Assembly (NCBI GenBank): GCA_001179505.1
Contig: CDMY01000486.1
Location: forward strand, 8,191-54,250
Length of the DNA: 46,060 bases
From: Vitrella brassicaformis
Lineage: Eukaryota > Sar > Vitrellaceae
Direction of reading: 5' to 3'
Both the position numbers and the translations under genes were made by a program. Numbering within the stretch: the first letter of the stretch is position 1; every line of letters starts with the position of its first letter. The notes beneath the pieces are model-generated. The model ran no database searches. It saw only the letters and a program-made list of their open reading frames with translations, and was not told the DNA's origin. Shown here in pieces: positions 10,847 to 21,461 of this stretch.

Positions 10847-11399
10847 TGCAGTCGACGATGGATGCAAGTTTGGGGGCGTCATCACCGCAAGCCAGCCGGA
10901 GACGCTCAAGGCGCTCATCACCGAGTTCCACCAGAAGATGGACCCGACACTCGCAGGAGAGCGCTACGTCTCTTATTTCGTCAAGCCCATAGACTCAACT
11001 CTCCACGGCTTCAGCTTCTTCGTCTTTGTGACCGAGTACGGCAGCTTGACGACAATCTACGGCGGCCAGTGCAAGGAGAGACCGACGGGCTCCGACAAAG
11101 ACTTCATCATCATCAAGCACAGTGTGTCTGAAGCGGTCGCATCGCTGGCGCCAGACGAGGGCGACCCTGAGGCTATCAATGCCTCAGCGAGGGTCTACTT
11201 TCGTGGCATCTGGCTGTGCGGTGACGATGATCAGGGGCAGGAGGTAAACATTAACAAACGGTCGGAGCGAGATATCGGTGTGGTGCCATCACGTGCCGCC
11301 ATTGAGGAGGTTATCGGTGTGTCTCTTGCGCAGATGTGTCCTTTCGAATGGCTGGTAGAGGGAAAAGACCAGGCCGGCGGGGAAGGGACAGGGGCTTAG
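10821..11399 (+). CDS. Overlapping ORF, possible restriction-endonuclease-fold domain, 192 aa
   Basis: ORF in a different frame, overlapping the NTPase gene by 26 bp; its frame is open back to 10719, so both frames are open for about 128 bp. The ATG at 10821 (GAGCATGG) is a reasonable start. The segment FSFFVFVTEYGSLTTIYG followed by GQCKERP has the strand-then-Q-x-K pattern seen in PD-(D/E)xK nucleases of Crinkler-RHS proteins; this is weak, motif-level evidence. It may be a separate gene, the C-terminal domain of the upstream gene displaced by a frameshift (real or sequencing), or a decayed copy. No TM segment or signal peptide is seen. Confidence 0.5.
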   Translation: MAAAQLVPDAVDDGCKFGGVITASQPETLKALITEFHQKMDPTLAGERYVSYFVKPIDSTLHGFSFFVFVTEYGSLTTIYGGQCKERPTGSDKDFIIIKHSVSEAVASLAPDEGDPEAINASARVYFRGIWLCGDDDQGQEVNINKRSERDIGVVPSRAAIEEVIGVSLAQMCPFEWLVEGKDQAGGEGTGA

Positions 11400-12162
11400 C
11401 TTCTTCAGTCGGTTGGGTGTCAAGTATGTCTGTCTGGTGCGTGTGACTTTACTCACGACGAGAATGTGGTCCAGTCCCTTGTGGGGTTTGGGGTGCATAT
11501 GTGTATAGTTAGTCATATGCATGTGGGTGGCTGGGTGAATACCTACCTACATGTGATGTGTGTCTCTCGCAACTATGGCAGGCAGCCATACCTCAGATCA
11601 GATCATGCACGTACAAACCGACTGACATTAACATGACGTACGACAGACAGGTCCTGCACTTAGCTTTGTCCGTCTGACTGGTCTACCTACCGGTCCGCAT
11701 CCCGCGTGAATATCACTGAACCACCAACGCGTCCATCACCGCACCATCCACCAACGCACACCTTCCCCATTCCCTTTTCCCACCCTCTCTATCCACCAAG
11801 CACGGCAAACAGACATACAGACAGGTGCACTGTGTGTTGTCTGTAATTGCAGGCAAGCACAACTGACTGACGGCCAGGCACACTCCCTTCCAGTCTGTTT
11901 CAATTGTTTTACGGAGTCCCTCCGTCGAGCTCAGATTTCTCCATGTACAGTGCACTGGATGAAAATGACCTATCAGATCTGCCTGTGTCTACATATCTGC
12001 CTTCGTCGAGGCGGTCTGTCGCTCATAAACTTACTCTTACTAGGACAGACACGTACGACAAAGAACGACACAAAAACTGACCACACAGCCCACACCCCAG
12101 AGCAGCCTTCACCAACACGAAACACAGGGCTAGGCCAGCCAAGGAAGGTCGCTCATTGGCCA
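11400..12162. other. Intergenic region between convergent genes
   Basis: Stop codons of the overlapping ORF (plus) and the four-TM gene (minus) face each other. From about 11885 onward the DNA is the 3' flank of the inverted duplication shared with about 22620-22910. Before that I see only short microsatellites and no supported gene. Confidence 0.7.
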
Positions 12163-13083
12163 TCAGCAATCCTGCGGGTTCCCCACTGTCTCAGGAGGGA
12201 CGTTCTGCTGTGGCAGTGCCGTCCATTGTGTACTCCTCTGTCTACTGTCTTCATCCATATCGAACATCACTCCAGAGAAGTAGGTGAGGAGCGCACAGAG
12301 GAAACAAACGAGAATATTGTAGCCGCTAAACACCGCCTCCCCGGGTATACACTTGGTTTCATGTAGGTCATCTTTGGAGACGATGCCCTGGACGATGCTG
12401 CGAGAATAACGAGCGGAACGAAAGGACAGGAACCAACCCAGCACCAGAAGAAAGGCGCCACCCAGCACAGCTGCCATGGACAGGTCAATCAGCTTAAGGG
12501 GTTTCCGAGACTTAACAGCGGCCTCCAGACATCCAAAGCCACAGCAAGCCACAACCATCAAGAAGAGAGCCAGACTCGCCGTGACATAGAACTTGATGCC
12601 CACTGCCTTGGCCTTCCGCCACTTAGTCTCCATCTCGTCGTTTCCTGCTGCTTTGTCGATCAGGAAGTCATAGGATGCTCGGCAGTGACAGTGGACGACG
12701 TCAGGTTGCTCTCTCAGGCGCTCACGAGTCTTGACGCTCTCCTTGCAGTGCTCGAACTGCAGTTCGCCAGTGAGAGGCGTCTTGACGCTCTCACTGAGAG
12801 GCGTCTTGACGCTCTCACTGGCACAGCGGACGTCCCCCGACGCAAAGCAGTCAACTTCTTCGTTGTCACGGCAGACACGGTGGAGCTCGACCTCCAGGTA
12901 GTAGATCTGCAGACTCGTCCATTGCTCAATCTTCATGAGGGACAGCTCTCTTGAGGCGAAGGCCGTACACACTGACCAGGAGCGGCCAGCCAGAGTCGAG
13001 AGGAGCGGAGTAAGGGCCAGAATGAGAGGAAGGAGAGTGAGCCGGCGCGTCTTCAGTGAGAGTTTCTCGTCATCATCGCTCAT
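12163..13083 (-). CDS. Four-TM membrane protein with Cys-rich loop, paralogue A, 306 aa
   Basis: Single-exon ORF; the ATG at 13083 (MSDDDEKLSLKTRR) matches the start of the copy at 21729. TM1 lies at about residues 15-33 (LLPLILALTPLLSTLAG). A loop of about 140 residues with paired cysteines (HRVCRDNEEVDCFASGDVRC and HCHCRASYDF) follows, then three further TM segments (YVTASLALFLMVVACCGFGC; MAAVLGGAFLLVLGWF; ILVCFLCALLTYFSGVMF) and a short Pro/Gln tail. The loop is probably extracytoplasmic and disulfide-bonded. The family is unknown to me. It differs from its twin by a 24-bp in-frame tandem duplication at 12772-12819. It lies head to head with eIF4E (254 bp). Confidence 0.85.
   Translation of the reverse strand: MSDDDEKLSLKTRRLTLLPLILALTPLLSTLAGRSWSVCTAFASRELSLMKIEQWTSLQIYYLEVELHRVCRDNEEVDCFASGDVRCASESVKTPLSESVKTPLTGELQFEHCKESVKTRERLREQPDVVHCHCRASYDFLIDKAAGNDEMETKWRKAKAVGIKFYVTASLALFLMVVACCGFGCLEAAVKSRKPLKLIDLSMAAVLGGAFLLVLGWFLSFRSARYSRSIVQGIVSKDDLHETKCIPGEAVFSGYNILVCFLCALLTYFSGVMFDMDEDSRQRSTQWTALPQQNVPPETVGNPQDC
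12772..12819 (-). repeat. 24-bp in-frame tandem duplication
   Basis: Two perfect adjacent copies of a 24-nt unit in the paralogue A coding sequence, giving the peptide SESVKTPL twice. The twin gene at 21729 has a single copy, so the duplication arose after the segmental duplication or was lost in the twin. Confidence 0.9.
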
Positions 13084-13138
13084 CTCGACTATGTGCTGAA
13101 GACGTTGCTGAAGTGGCTGTCGGCACAAGGATCTGCGG

Positions 13139-13162
13139 ATGCGAGCTTGGCATTGCGAGCTT
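13139..13162 (+). promoter_or_regulatory. Double TGCGAGCTT element upstream of eIF4E
   Basis: Identical over 24 nt to 8534-8557 and 176 bp upstream of the eIF4E ATG. It is followed by CAGATCTGGAGG, which resembles CAGTTCTGGAGG downstream of the element at 41124. It may mark the eIF4E transcription start. Confidence 0.45.
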
Positions 13163-13337
13163 GAAAGTGCAGATCTGGAGGATAACGAAGCGGAGGAGCA
13201 GCAAAGGGGCAGTGTGCGACAGGAGCACTGCCAGCCGGAAATATGTCTTCGTGAGGATCCCTCTTGGCGCATTGCTCGAGCTGCTGAGAGGGGTGTGATC
13301 ACATCAGCTCAGCAGCCAGCGCGACCGACCAGCCAGC

Positions 13338-14505
13338 ATGGAGGAGGGCAAGGACGACAGGCCTGTCGTGCCACAACAGGAGGACGAGCCGCAGGAGGGA
13401 GCCACCGACACCACCACGACGGCGGCGGCAGAGGGACAGCAACAGCCACCACCGGCCGTCGAGCAGCAGCAAGAGGGAGAGGGCGAGACCGCCGAGCAGC
13501 AGGCGCCTGCCGACACGCAGGAGGTCCCGCAGCCAGGCAATGAGAAGGAGAAAGAGGAGCCGGCTGCCGAGGCGGGTGGCGAGACTGAGACCGAGGGCAA
13601 GACCGACGACACGCCCGCTGAGGGCGATGCCAATGGTGCCGGTGGTGGTGGTGATGAAGGTGAGGAGACCGCCACGATGGACCAGGAGGGCGTCAAGGAC
13701 AAGGGCGGCGTTGACAAGGGCGACAGCGGCACCGAGACGACTGAGGCGAGTGACGAGAAGCACCCGCTGCAGAACATGTGGCACCTGTGGATGATCAACC
13801 CGGTCAAGGAGAAGACCCAGACCAAGTGGGTGGACTCGCAGCTCAAGGTCCACACCGTCACCACCGTCGAGGACTTCTGGTGCCTCTTCAACAACATACA
13901 CGGGCCCACCAAGGTCGGCAACGGCAACGACTACTCGCTCTTCAAGGACGGCATCAAGCCCGCATGGGAGGTAAGGTACCGCACCACTGTCAAACACACC
14001 ACACCACACACCTCACGCACCGGCACGACAAACGACACACCGTCCTGTCCCTCACTCTCTCTCTCTCTCTGTGGTTTTGTGTGGTGTGTGTAGGATCCGG
14101 CTTTGACGAACGGCGGTCGTTGGGTTGCCAAGATCAGCACGCCCAAGGTGCTAGACGACCTGTGGCTCAACATCCTCCTGGCCATGATCGGCGAGACATT
14201 CCACGACGCCGGCGGCGACTGCGTCGCTGGCGCCGTCGTATCCGTCAGGGGCAACAAGGTCCTCACGCATAACATACGCCCACACAGCACCGACACACAC
14301 GCATGGTTCTGTGTCTTGTGTGAGTGTGCAGGGCCAGAAGATAGCGTTGTGGCTGTGCGACTCGTCCGAGGCGGTTGCGATGAAGGTCGGGCGTAAGCTG
14401 CACGACATCCTGCTGCCGCTCGTCGAGACCCGCAAGGAGGCCGAGCTGTCCTTCGAGGCATTCAACGACAACGACAGGAACGCCAAACAATACGTCGTCA
14501 AGTGA
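13338..14505 (+). CDS. eIF4E: Translation initiation factor eIF4E with long acidic N-terminal extension, 323 aa
   Basis: Cap-binding subunit of the translation initiation machinery. Exons 13338-13970, 14094-14258, 14332-14505, all phase 0. The core starts at about residue 140 with HPLQNMWHLW, then KTQTKWVDSQLK (the cap-stacking Trp position), TVEDFWCLFNNI, DYSLFKDGIKPAWE|D (second cap Trp and the Glu), GGRWVAKI, DDLWLNILLAMIGE and AVVSVRG|GQKIALWLCD. These match eIF4E throughout. The first 135 or so residues are a Gln/Glu/Thr/Gly-rich, strongly acidic, probably disordered extension much longer than usual. The donor at 14259 (AAG|GTCCTC) is weak but the family alignment across it is good. Head to head with the four-TM gene. 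Confidence 0.95.
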
Positions 14506-15728
14506 CCAATGACCGATGGCGACCGCTGCACACATACATACCATACGGCCCGCCTGGCAGAGATGGGACGATGGATGGATAGTAGGTGGGTGCCGTGGGT
14601 GGATGGATGGATTTGGGTGGCACTCGGCCTCGTGGGGCGTCTTTTACGCGGGGGTGCATGCGTGTGTGTGCTACGAAAATGGTGTCGGCTGGACGGGAGG
14701 GAGGCAGGGAGGAATGGTGTGTGTGGGGTGTGGTCAGAAAGGCGGGCGGGCGGGTGGAGGGGTTCCGATCGATCATCGCATGGATGGATGGACGGACGGA
14801 TTCATTCGTTCTCCCTGACTGACTGACTGCCTGCCTGTACATACGACAGTGCACGAGATTGATGAGGTCTTTCCCTAATCGCATGTGCCGTGATCGTTTT
14901 CCCCTCTCTGCGTCGTGTTCGCGTGTCGCCTTGGCCGTAGCATGCCACTCGGCCATCCACAGAGGCCCTACTGACCAAAGTCGGGGTCTCTGAGGATGGC
15001 CAGGTGGGGGTGGCACCGACAAGGCGACACGTACACGACACGCCCAAGAAGACAGGAGGGAGCAGTCATTCAATCATCATCGATGTCATTATTATTGTCT
15101 TGTGGCTGACACTGACGTTGTGTGGTTGGCTGCTGCATGTGCGGGGAGGAGGGTGTCGACGACGAGGTGCACCTTGCTGCTTAGACGATCTCTTCGCGAG
15201 CAGCACGATGCACCTCGTTGTTGTCAGCCGACTCCCAGCAACGAGCAGCTATGCCACAGATTCCACCCTATCAATGATTTGTTTGCCGAGTGTTTTGACC
15301 TCTCAGTTAGCGAGTGCAGGCAGGATGGATGGATGGATGGGTGTGATGCGAGGCGGACGAACGGACCGCCTGACTGGCTGGCCTCTCGTCGACCGACATA
15401 CGCACACACACACATCGACTGACTCTACCGACCGACTTGCCCGACAGCCCAGCCGACGGACCGTATGCATGCCGTGCGTGTGGACTTGCGTGAAAGGTGT
15501 TGCCATGAGCCAGTCACTTGACGACAGACAGAAGCCTCACAACATTCACACACACAGACACACACACACACACAGAAAGAGAGGCAACCACCCAATACCA
15601 CCTGCAGTGGTCCATCCATCCATCCATCCATCCATTGAATGCGATAAATGGAGACAGACCTTCACACACCGGCACCCCTCATACGCAACGCAGTGAGAGA
15701 GGGCTCTTTGCACACACATCCAGTCCAG
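14506..15728. other. Gene-poor region with microsatellites and a hairpin
   Basis: No ORF with protein-like composition. It contains GGAT/CCAT runs (around 14567-14610, 15323-15340 and 15611-15636), CA runs and the hairpin at 15155-15225. It lies between the eIF4E and TPR-gene stop codons. Confidence 0.7.
15155..15225. other. Strong imperfect hairpin, about 27-bp stem
   Basis: Arms 15155-15181 and 15199-15225 are complementary at about 22 of 27 positions, several mismatches being G-U compatible, with a 17-nt loop. The inner core pairs AGGTGCA with TGCACCT. It is 650 bp past the eIF4E stop. It could be a structured RNA, a small-RNA precursor or a remnant of an inverted-repeat element; no known RNA family is recognised. 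Confidence 0.5.
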
Positions 15729-18700
15729 CTAGCTGTCCCACTTGATGCCCAACACGTAGGAAGACACATCAGTGAGGGTCTGCCTCGCCGGCCGGCCCAG
15801 CTGTGCAGACAACACCCACCCACCCCCGNNNNNNNNNNNNNNNNNNNNNNNNNNNNNNNNNNNNNNNNNNNNNNNNNNNNNNNNNNNNNNNNNNNNNNNN
15901 NNNNNNNNNNNNNNNNNNNNNNNNNNNNNNNNNNNNNNNNNNNNNNNNNNNNNNNNNNNNNNNNNNNNNNNNNNNNNNNNNNNNNNNNNNNNNNNNNNNN
16001 NNNNNNNNNNNNNNNNNNNNNNNNNNNNNNNNNNNNNNNNNNNNNNNNNNNNNNNNNNNNNNNNNNNNNNNNNNNNNNNNNNNNNNNNNNNNNNNNNNNN
16101 NNNNNNNNNNNNNNNNNNNNNNNNNNNNCACCCACCCCCGCCCTCCCCCTCCTCCCCTGACTCATCATCAGCAGCGTCCTTAGCCTCTTTCTCAGGGATG
16201 TGTGGGGACGTCAGCTTAAGAGAATCTCTTGTTGTGCCTGCACCCACCCACCAATCCATCCACATGAAGGAAAATGTGGTCTGTCTCGGCGGCATGAGAA
16301 CAAGGTGGCTTACGCAGCTGCTGCAGCTGTCTTGCGATTTCCATCTTGGCTCCACTGTCGGCGAGGTCAGCCGCCAGCGTCTCTGCTGTGGTGAAGGCGT
16401 CACATGCCTTCTGGAGGCACTCCTGCATTCTCTCCCTTGCCGCGTCATCCCGCTCTTCGCCCGATGTGTTCTCTTTTCCAACCATCAGATGGACCTCCAC
16501 TACTGAGGCCAGCGCTGCACACGCGGATGTGCACACGAAGAGATAGGCGCGTGTCGTGAATGTCAGTCAGGCAGGTAGGCCGACAGGCTGACCGACCTAC
16601 GGCGAGATGCGCTTCCATCAAGACGGCCGATGCAATGGGGTCGTTCACTTCGGCCACATCCTCTTTTCCCTGCTCCTCCTGGTCCTCCTCATCTAGTGGC
16701 GTGTCTCCCTTGTCAATGACAGTCAGATGGGCCAGCGAATCCTCGAAAACTCTGCAGGAAAGCAAATAAATACAGAGATTGCAACCAAGCGGTTGTGGCT
16801 GGGTCTTGAAGGATCGTACTCACTCTTTGGCGTGTGTGGTGTCGGCCCTCTTGAGAGCACACCAGCCAAGACGCAGACACACCGCCGCCTGCATGAGACA
16901 GACAGGGAGGCACTTGCGGGTCACGGGGCGTACGAACGGTGATATGTATCGTCACCAGGATGACTGAGTTGGGTGACGACAAGGGAAGAGAGGCCAGCCG
17001 CACAGCCAGACCGCCCTCGAAGATGATCCCACTCGACAGCAACACAGCCATCCTGACATGCCGACAGGTGACAACAAACACCATATTGAGAAGCCACTGA
17101 CGTAAGCCACGCAGCAATCAGAGACACACCTCTTCCAATGTCGTTGTGCGGCGGCGAGGTCCCCCTGCAGCTCACAGAGATGGCCCAGCTTGGGCAGAAT
17201 GCGGCACTCGATGCCGTGTGCGTTCCTCGCCACCGCCATCCGCATGGCCGTCCTGAACTCATCCAACGCCCTCCCACGCTGCTGCGCACACAAGTACAGC
17301 TCACCTGAAACAAACACACACACACACACGAGATCGATTCATCCCAGGCCCGTTCACTCACTCACAGACTCACCTAGCCGAGCGTGCAGGTTGATTGTGA
17401 GTCCATATCTGTCGATCGCCGGCCCGGAAGTCAGCAAGGGGTGCTTTTGGAACGCCCTCAGGTGGTCAAGCTTGGCTGCGATGAGCGCTGGCGCGTTGTT
17501 GGCGCGGGGGTGACCAGGTTGGCGAGGGGCAATGATGTCCTGGACGCCGAGGGCCTCCTGGATCTGGGGAGAAAAGATGGCATACGTAGAGGGGAGTGAT
17601 GATCAGCGACCAGAGGCCTCACCTGAGCGATCCGTGCGGTCCAGTTGAGATATGTAGCAATAGCGCGACGCTTACGCGAGTCCACAGAGGGACGCTCAGC
17701 ACTGAACATACACACAAAGTCACAATAACGTCTTGATCTTCGTGGCTCTGTTCGATGTGTCTCCTCACCTTTGTGTCATGGTCGCGCTGGCCTCTGACCC
17801 CTCTTCCCTTCCCCTCCACAAACCATAGCAATGATGCCTCAACGCAGCCACCCTCGTCTGCCTTATCGGCCGCAGCAACTCGGTCGCAACCACACTCGCC
17901 GGAGCGCGCCTGCCCGGACCGCTCGACAGAGCGAGCGTCGCCCGCGGCGACACATCTACAGCTGTCGGCCGCCCGAGCCCCTCTGGCAGGTCCTCGCCCG
18001 CCGACGCCGCCCATTCATCTCGTCTTGGTCTGCTTGGGTCGGCCGTCATGGGCCGCGAAGGCGTCTGATCTGACCACTGCCGGTGGACGGTGCCGTCATA
18101 GCTCTTCCTGTCGTCGTCCTGGCCTCTCCGCGTCCCGTGTCTCGATGCGGGAGGCTCAGGCGACTCTATGCGCGAGGGAAGGCCGCTGGGGGGCGGGGGA
18201 GGCGGCGATCTTCTCGTCGTGTCGGGGGTCAAATCGACATCGACATCTACGTCGACGGTGGGGACTCCCTGGAAGCGAATCACGGTGTCCTCATCGTCAA
18301 AGATGTGCGATCTCCCCCGCGACTCCCCCAACACGGACGAATACTTCCTCTGGTACTCCGATGACCGAAGCCGCTTGGTGCGTGGTCGGGGAGGGACAGG
18401 CTCGGCTAGCGGCTTCTTGGCCATGGTTTCGCGGTATGGGGACTTTTTTAGCCTGGCGCGGCGGGATGGGGGCGGTGGCGGAAAGGGAGCAGCCGTAGGC
18501 GCAGAGGGGCGAGTGGCAGGAGGGCGAGGCCGAGAGGGTTCTTTCCGGGATGGGGCCCTCTTTTCTGTCTCCTTTGCTGCCTTGGGCGGCTTGGATGATT
18601 TGGGCGACGGTGGGGCAGCCGCTTTGGTCTCTATCTCGGTCCCTTTGTTTTCCTCGACATTACCCTTTTTCTTATCTTGTTTCTCCCGCTGCTCCTCTTT

Positions 18701-19564
18701 CCACATGACGTAGGGGGAAACCATGAAGAGCGGATCGGTGACAATGTCTACGTTGACCACCCTCTTCCGCATCCCCTTGTTCCGTGGAGTCTCCGCCAGG
18801 ATCCGGGCAGCCAGGGCGCTCTTGGCAATCGCCGCCTTGGCCATGGCAGCCCTCTCTCGCGGAGACATCGTTCCTCTTCTCGATGACGCAGGTCGGGTGA
18901 ACGACACCCTGTGCGAGGTACTTGCTGTCGATGGTCGGCCCCTTGGAGACGTCCCCCTCGACTTTGGTGACATGTCAGCAGATATTCTCCTTGCTGCTCG
19001 CGGCGACTCGATAAGTACATCGCCTTGCAGCAAGAGAGCTCGAAAATAGGCGCTCGTCGTCTCTTCATTAAGCTGCAGCGGCGGCGGCGGCGGCCGGGCT
19101 CGGGGAGGCGACTTGGGCGGTGAGGTCACCGGACGTGAGGGGCTGGTTTGGAACTGTTGGAGCAGGCGAATGGCCTCGGAGTTTTGGGGCTCGAGATCAA
19201 GGAGGAGCTCGATGTCCGCCTTGGCCTCGTCTGCACGCTCCAGGTACATCAGACACTTGGCACGCTGAAGCAGAGCATGCTTCTCCCTGGAATACACCCC
19301 CAGGGCTCGAGAGTACCGGTCAAGAGCCCTCTCGAACTCGCCACCGGTGAACACCCTATCTCCAGTCTCCACGAGATTTCTCACCATCTCCGCATGCCGG
19401 CCTGGGCTGCGTGGCGGAGAACTCGGAATCTCTTCCTCGCCGTCCATGCCGATGGGCACAACTGGCGCATCGCTGCAGACGCTTCGCTGTTGTGCTTCGT
19501 CTTGAGGTGGGTGAACTTGGATAGACGCTGAAGACTGCATGACGCCGTGGGTCAAGGCCGCCAT
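15729..19564 (-). CDS. TPR-repeat protein, about 1088 aa (contains assembly gap)
   Basis: Nine exons: 19564-17769, 17701-17623, 17563-17374, 17304-17130, 17052-16956, 16888-16824, 16751-16597, 16514-16314, 16237-15729. Phases close, taking the 300 N as in frame. N-terminal TPR units are clear (about residues 60-125: DRVFTGGEFERALDRYSRAL, HALLQRAKCLMYLERADEAK). A long Pro/Ser/Lys/Arg-rich disordered region with DVDVDVD follows in exon 1. Exons 3-8 resume TPR-like helices (LHARLGELYLCAQQRGRALD, ILPKLGHLCELQGDLAAAQR). The split of N- and C-terminal TPRs around a low-complexity middle resembles TTC25/ODAD4, a ciliary dynein-docking factor, but that is a tentative comparison. The ATG at 19564 is chosen; the frame is open further upstream. 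Head to head with the transporter (260 bp). Confidence 0.75.
15829..16128. other. Assembly gap (300 N)
   Basis: Exactly 300 N, flanked on both sides by similar C-rich CACCC repeats, within the last exon of the TPR gene. The round size suggests a placeholder of unknown true length, so about 100 residues of that protein are undetermined. Confidence 0.98.
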
Positions 19565-19620
19565 GTTGGGCCTTACGAAGGGCTCCTGTGAGGCTGGCTG
19601 GGGGCACCCCGAGAGCCCCC

Positions 19621-19630
19621 CGGCTCGCAC
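19621..19630 (-). promoter_or_regulatory. TGCGAGC-type element upstream of the TPR gene
   Basis: Minus strand reads GTGCGAGCCG, about 57 bp upstream of the ATG at 19564 and preceded by a T run. It is a partial match to the TGCGAGCTT element; weak on its own. Confidence 0.25.
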
Positions 19631-19824
19631 AAAAAACGGTGCATGCATGCACTCGCACACTAACAGCCAAGTACCCTCGTGGCATTGGGGCGCGCAGCTT
19701 CTGACAGCCTCTCGTGCATCGCAAGTCGACCCCCGGTGGTCCAAGGCTGCATCTGACGCTCAATCAGCCAGCCCCACAGATCGGACAAGTTGGGGCTCGT
19801 ATTGGGCTCGTCGAGGGCTTCACC

Positions 19825-21461
19825 ATGCCTCCTGGGCAACGTTCTTCCCCTCACCTGCTCGCCGTGGTGATCTCCTTCGCCTTTGCAATGAGCGCAGCTC
19901 AGCAGAGCTCGACATCTCATGAGGGAATTGCGGCAAGGCATCAACACACGCCGGGAGACACGCACAACCCACAGCGCCAGACTCTTGACGGCGGGGCTGA
20001 GACTCTTGCCGAGAAGCCCGAGTGCTTGATTGACCAATTCGCCCTGTGCGGAGGGGCGGATCAAAACGGAACGGTGAGCTCAGCTGGCCAAGGCAGGGCC
20101 CAGGGCAGATCTTGCGTCATTCTATGTATGTCTCTTGCGCATCCAGGCTGACGTGGCCCTTCCCTTTGTCCCGGCAGTCGCTCTGCATCCACACAGCAAG
20201 CCGGCATCATACACAAACACCACAGCGAGGGGGACTGCAAGGAACAAGTCCCTCGCGGCACTCGAGAGCATGACATTCTCTGCTCTGTTACAAGCCTAGA
20301 CGACGGCCGACATCTTCTACCATTGTGTCATGCTTCCTCTAATCCTACTGGCCGCCACCTTTCTGTGGGCCATGGAGTTCCCAGCCACATCAAGGCTTGG
20401 CTCTCTCTATGATGGAGTCCCCTCACTTTTTCCCTTCTTCCGCTTCGCCGTGTGCGCCATCCTTCTCGTCCCCTTCGTGCTATGGGCTGTCTTGTCTGTC
20501 AAGGACGCCTTCACGCGACTATTCGGCTTATCAACCATCTTGTGCTCGGTCTGTCTCTTTCTCGGATATCTGGGACAGACGTACGCTATCTCTTCTGGCC
20601 GGATGGCCTGGGCACAGACGAGCTTCGATTGCGCTCTTGCCTATCCGCTGTTCGGTCTGGTGGACATGTTCGCTTATGGTTCACACGATTGGAACACATG
20701 GGCGAGCATTGTCTTGGCTCCCGTCGGCTTTCTGCTCAGCCGAGTGCGTCTCTTTCCCACGGACCCCTCGCCACAAATGGACCGCAACTATACAACAGCC
20801 GCCCTGCTGCAGCTCTTCTTCGTATTTGCGAGTCTGTCGGGTGGGTTGGGGACGATCGGCCATTCCCATGTCCGGCAGGCATGTCCACACAACGTCGTCG
20901 CCTGCATGCTCGCGAGGATTGGAGTGCAGTGCTTGATGGCGTCTCTCCTCTTTCTAATCTTCACCGTGGGGGCAGTCTTTGCGAGAATGGGCTACTTCTC
21001 CTTCTCATCCGTCGCCCGTGCTCTTCGCAGGCCCCTTGAGGTCGTTACCACGCAAGGAAAGGGGCGTCTTGTCATCTGGTCTATGCTTCTGTTGACGTCC
21101 GTGGGTACACTCATCTTCTGCCCCCTTAGTGTGTCTCTCTCCCTCCCCCACGACTTCTCCGGCCTCAAGCCTCGGTATCCGCTGTTGCGGACAGTGTGTG
21201 CGGCTCTGCTTGCAAGCCAGCCCGGGTGGAGTCTTCTGACGCAGAGAATGAGACACAGTGAGTGCTGGAAAAAGAGACATTTCAGAAACTGTTGCATGAG
21301 TCGGTTTGTGGTGGGTTGCTTGAACGGCAGGCGGGCAGAGGCGGCATCGGCAGAGGCAGGTGACGATTGGCCCTTCAGTCGGGGCCGTGCTTATCGCGCT
21401 GACCTCCTGCTTGGCGCTCAGCGGAAGGCATTCACCAATGACCCATGGCGTGTTTCATTGA
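19825..21461 (+). CDS. DMT/EamA-family transporter, about 445 aa
   Basis: Membrane permease of the drug/metabolite transporter superfamily; substrate not predictable. Preferred exons: 19825-20073, 20300-21257, 21331-21461. Exon 1 encodes a hydrophobic leader (HLLAVVISFAFAMSA) and a soluble spacer. The EamA pattern starts at MLPLILLAATFLWAMEF (ATG 20330), with LFPFFRFAVCAILLVPFVLW and FLGYLGQTYAISSGRMAWAQ, then several more TM helices. The small last exon restores a C-terminal helix (VTIGPSVGAVLIALTSCLAL) lost if the 21258 donor (ACA|GTGAGT) is ignored, which supports the splice. The exon 1-2 join is uncertain: an alternative exon 20147-20299 ends in TAG exactly before 20300, in frame with the transporter. 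So 19825-20299 could instead be a separate 133-aa secreted ORF, with the transporter starting at 20330. Confidence 0.75.

Larger units (their letters stand above)
11885..13110. repeat. Inverted segmental duplication, copy A
   Basis: About 1.2 kb, highly similar in reverse complement to about 21690-22910. Similarity covers the whole four-TM gene, its 3' flank (the AGTGCACTGGATGAAAATGA stretch and its neighbours) and a short 5' flank (ACATAGTCG). Limits are by eye. Confidence 0.85.

Noticed and set aside
13299-14009. Long Leu/Ser-rich ORFs antisense to eIF4E
   Set aside because: They are shadows of the Gln/Glu/Ala-rich coding strand; eIF4E on the plus strand is certain.
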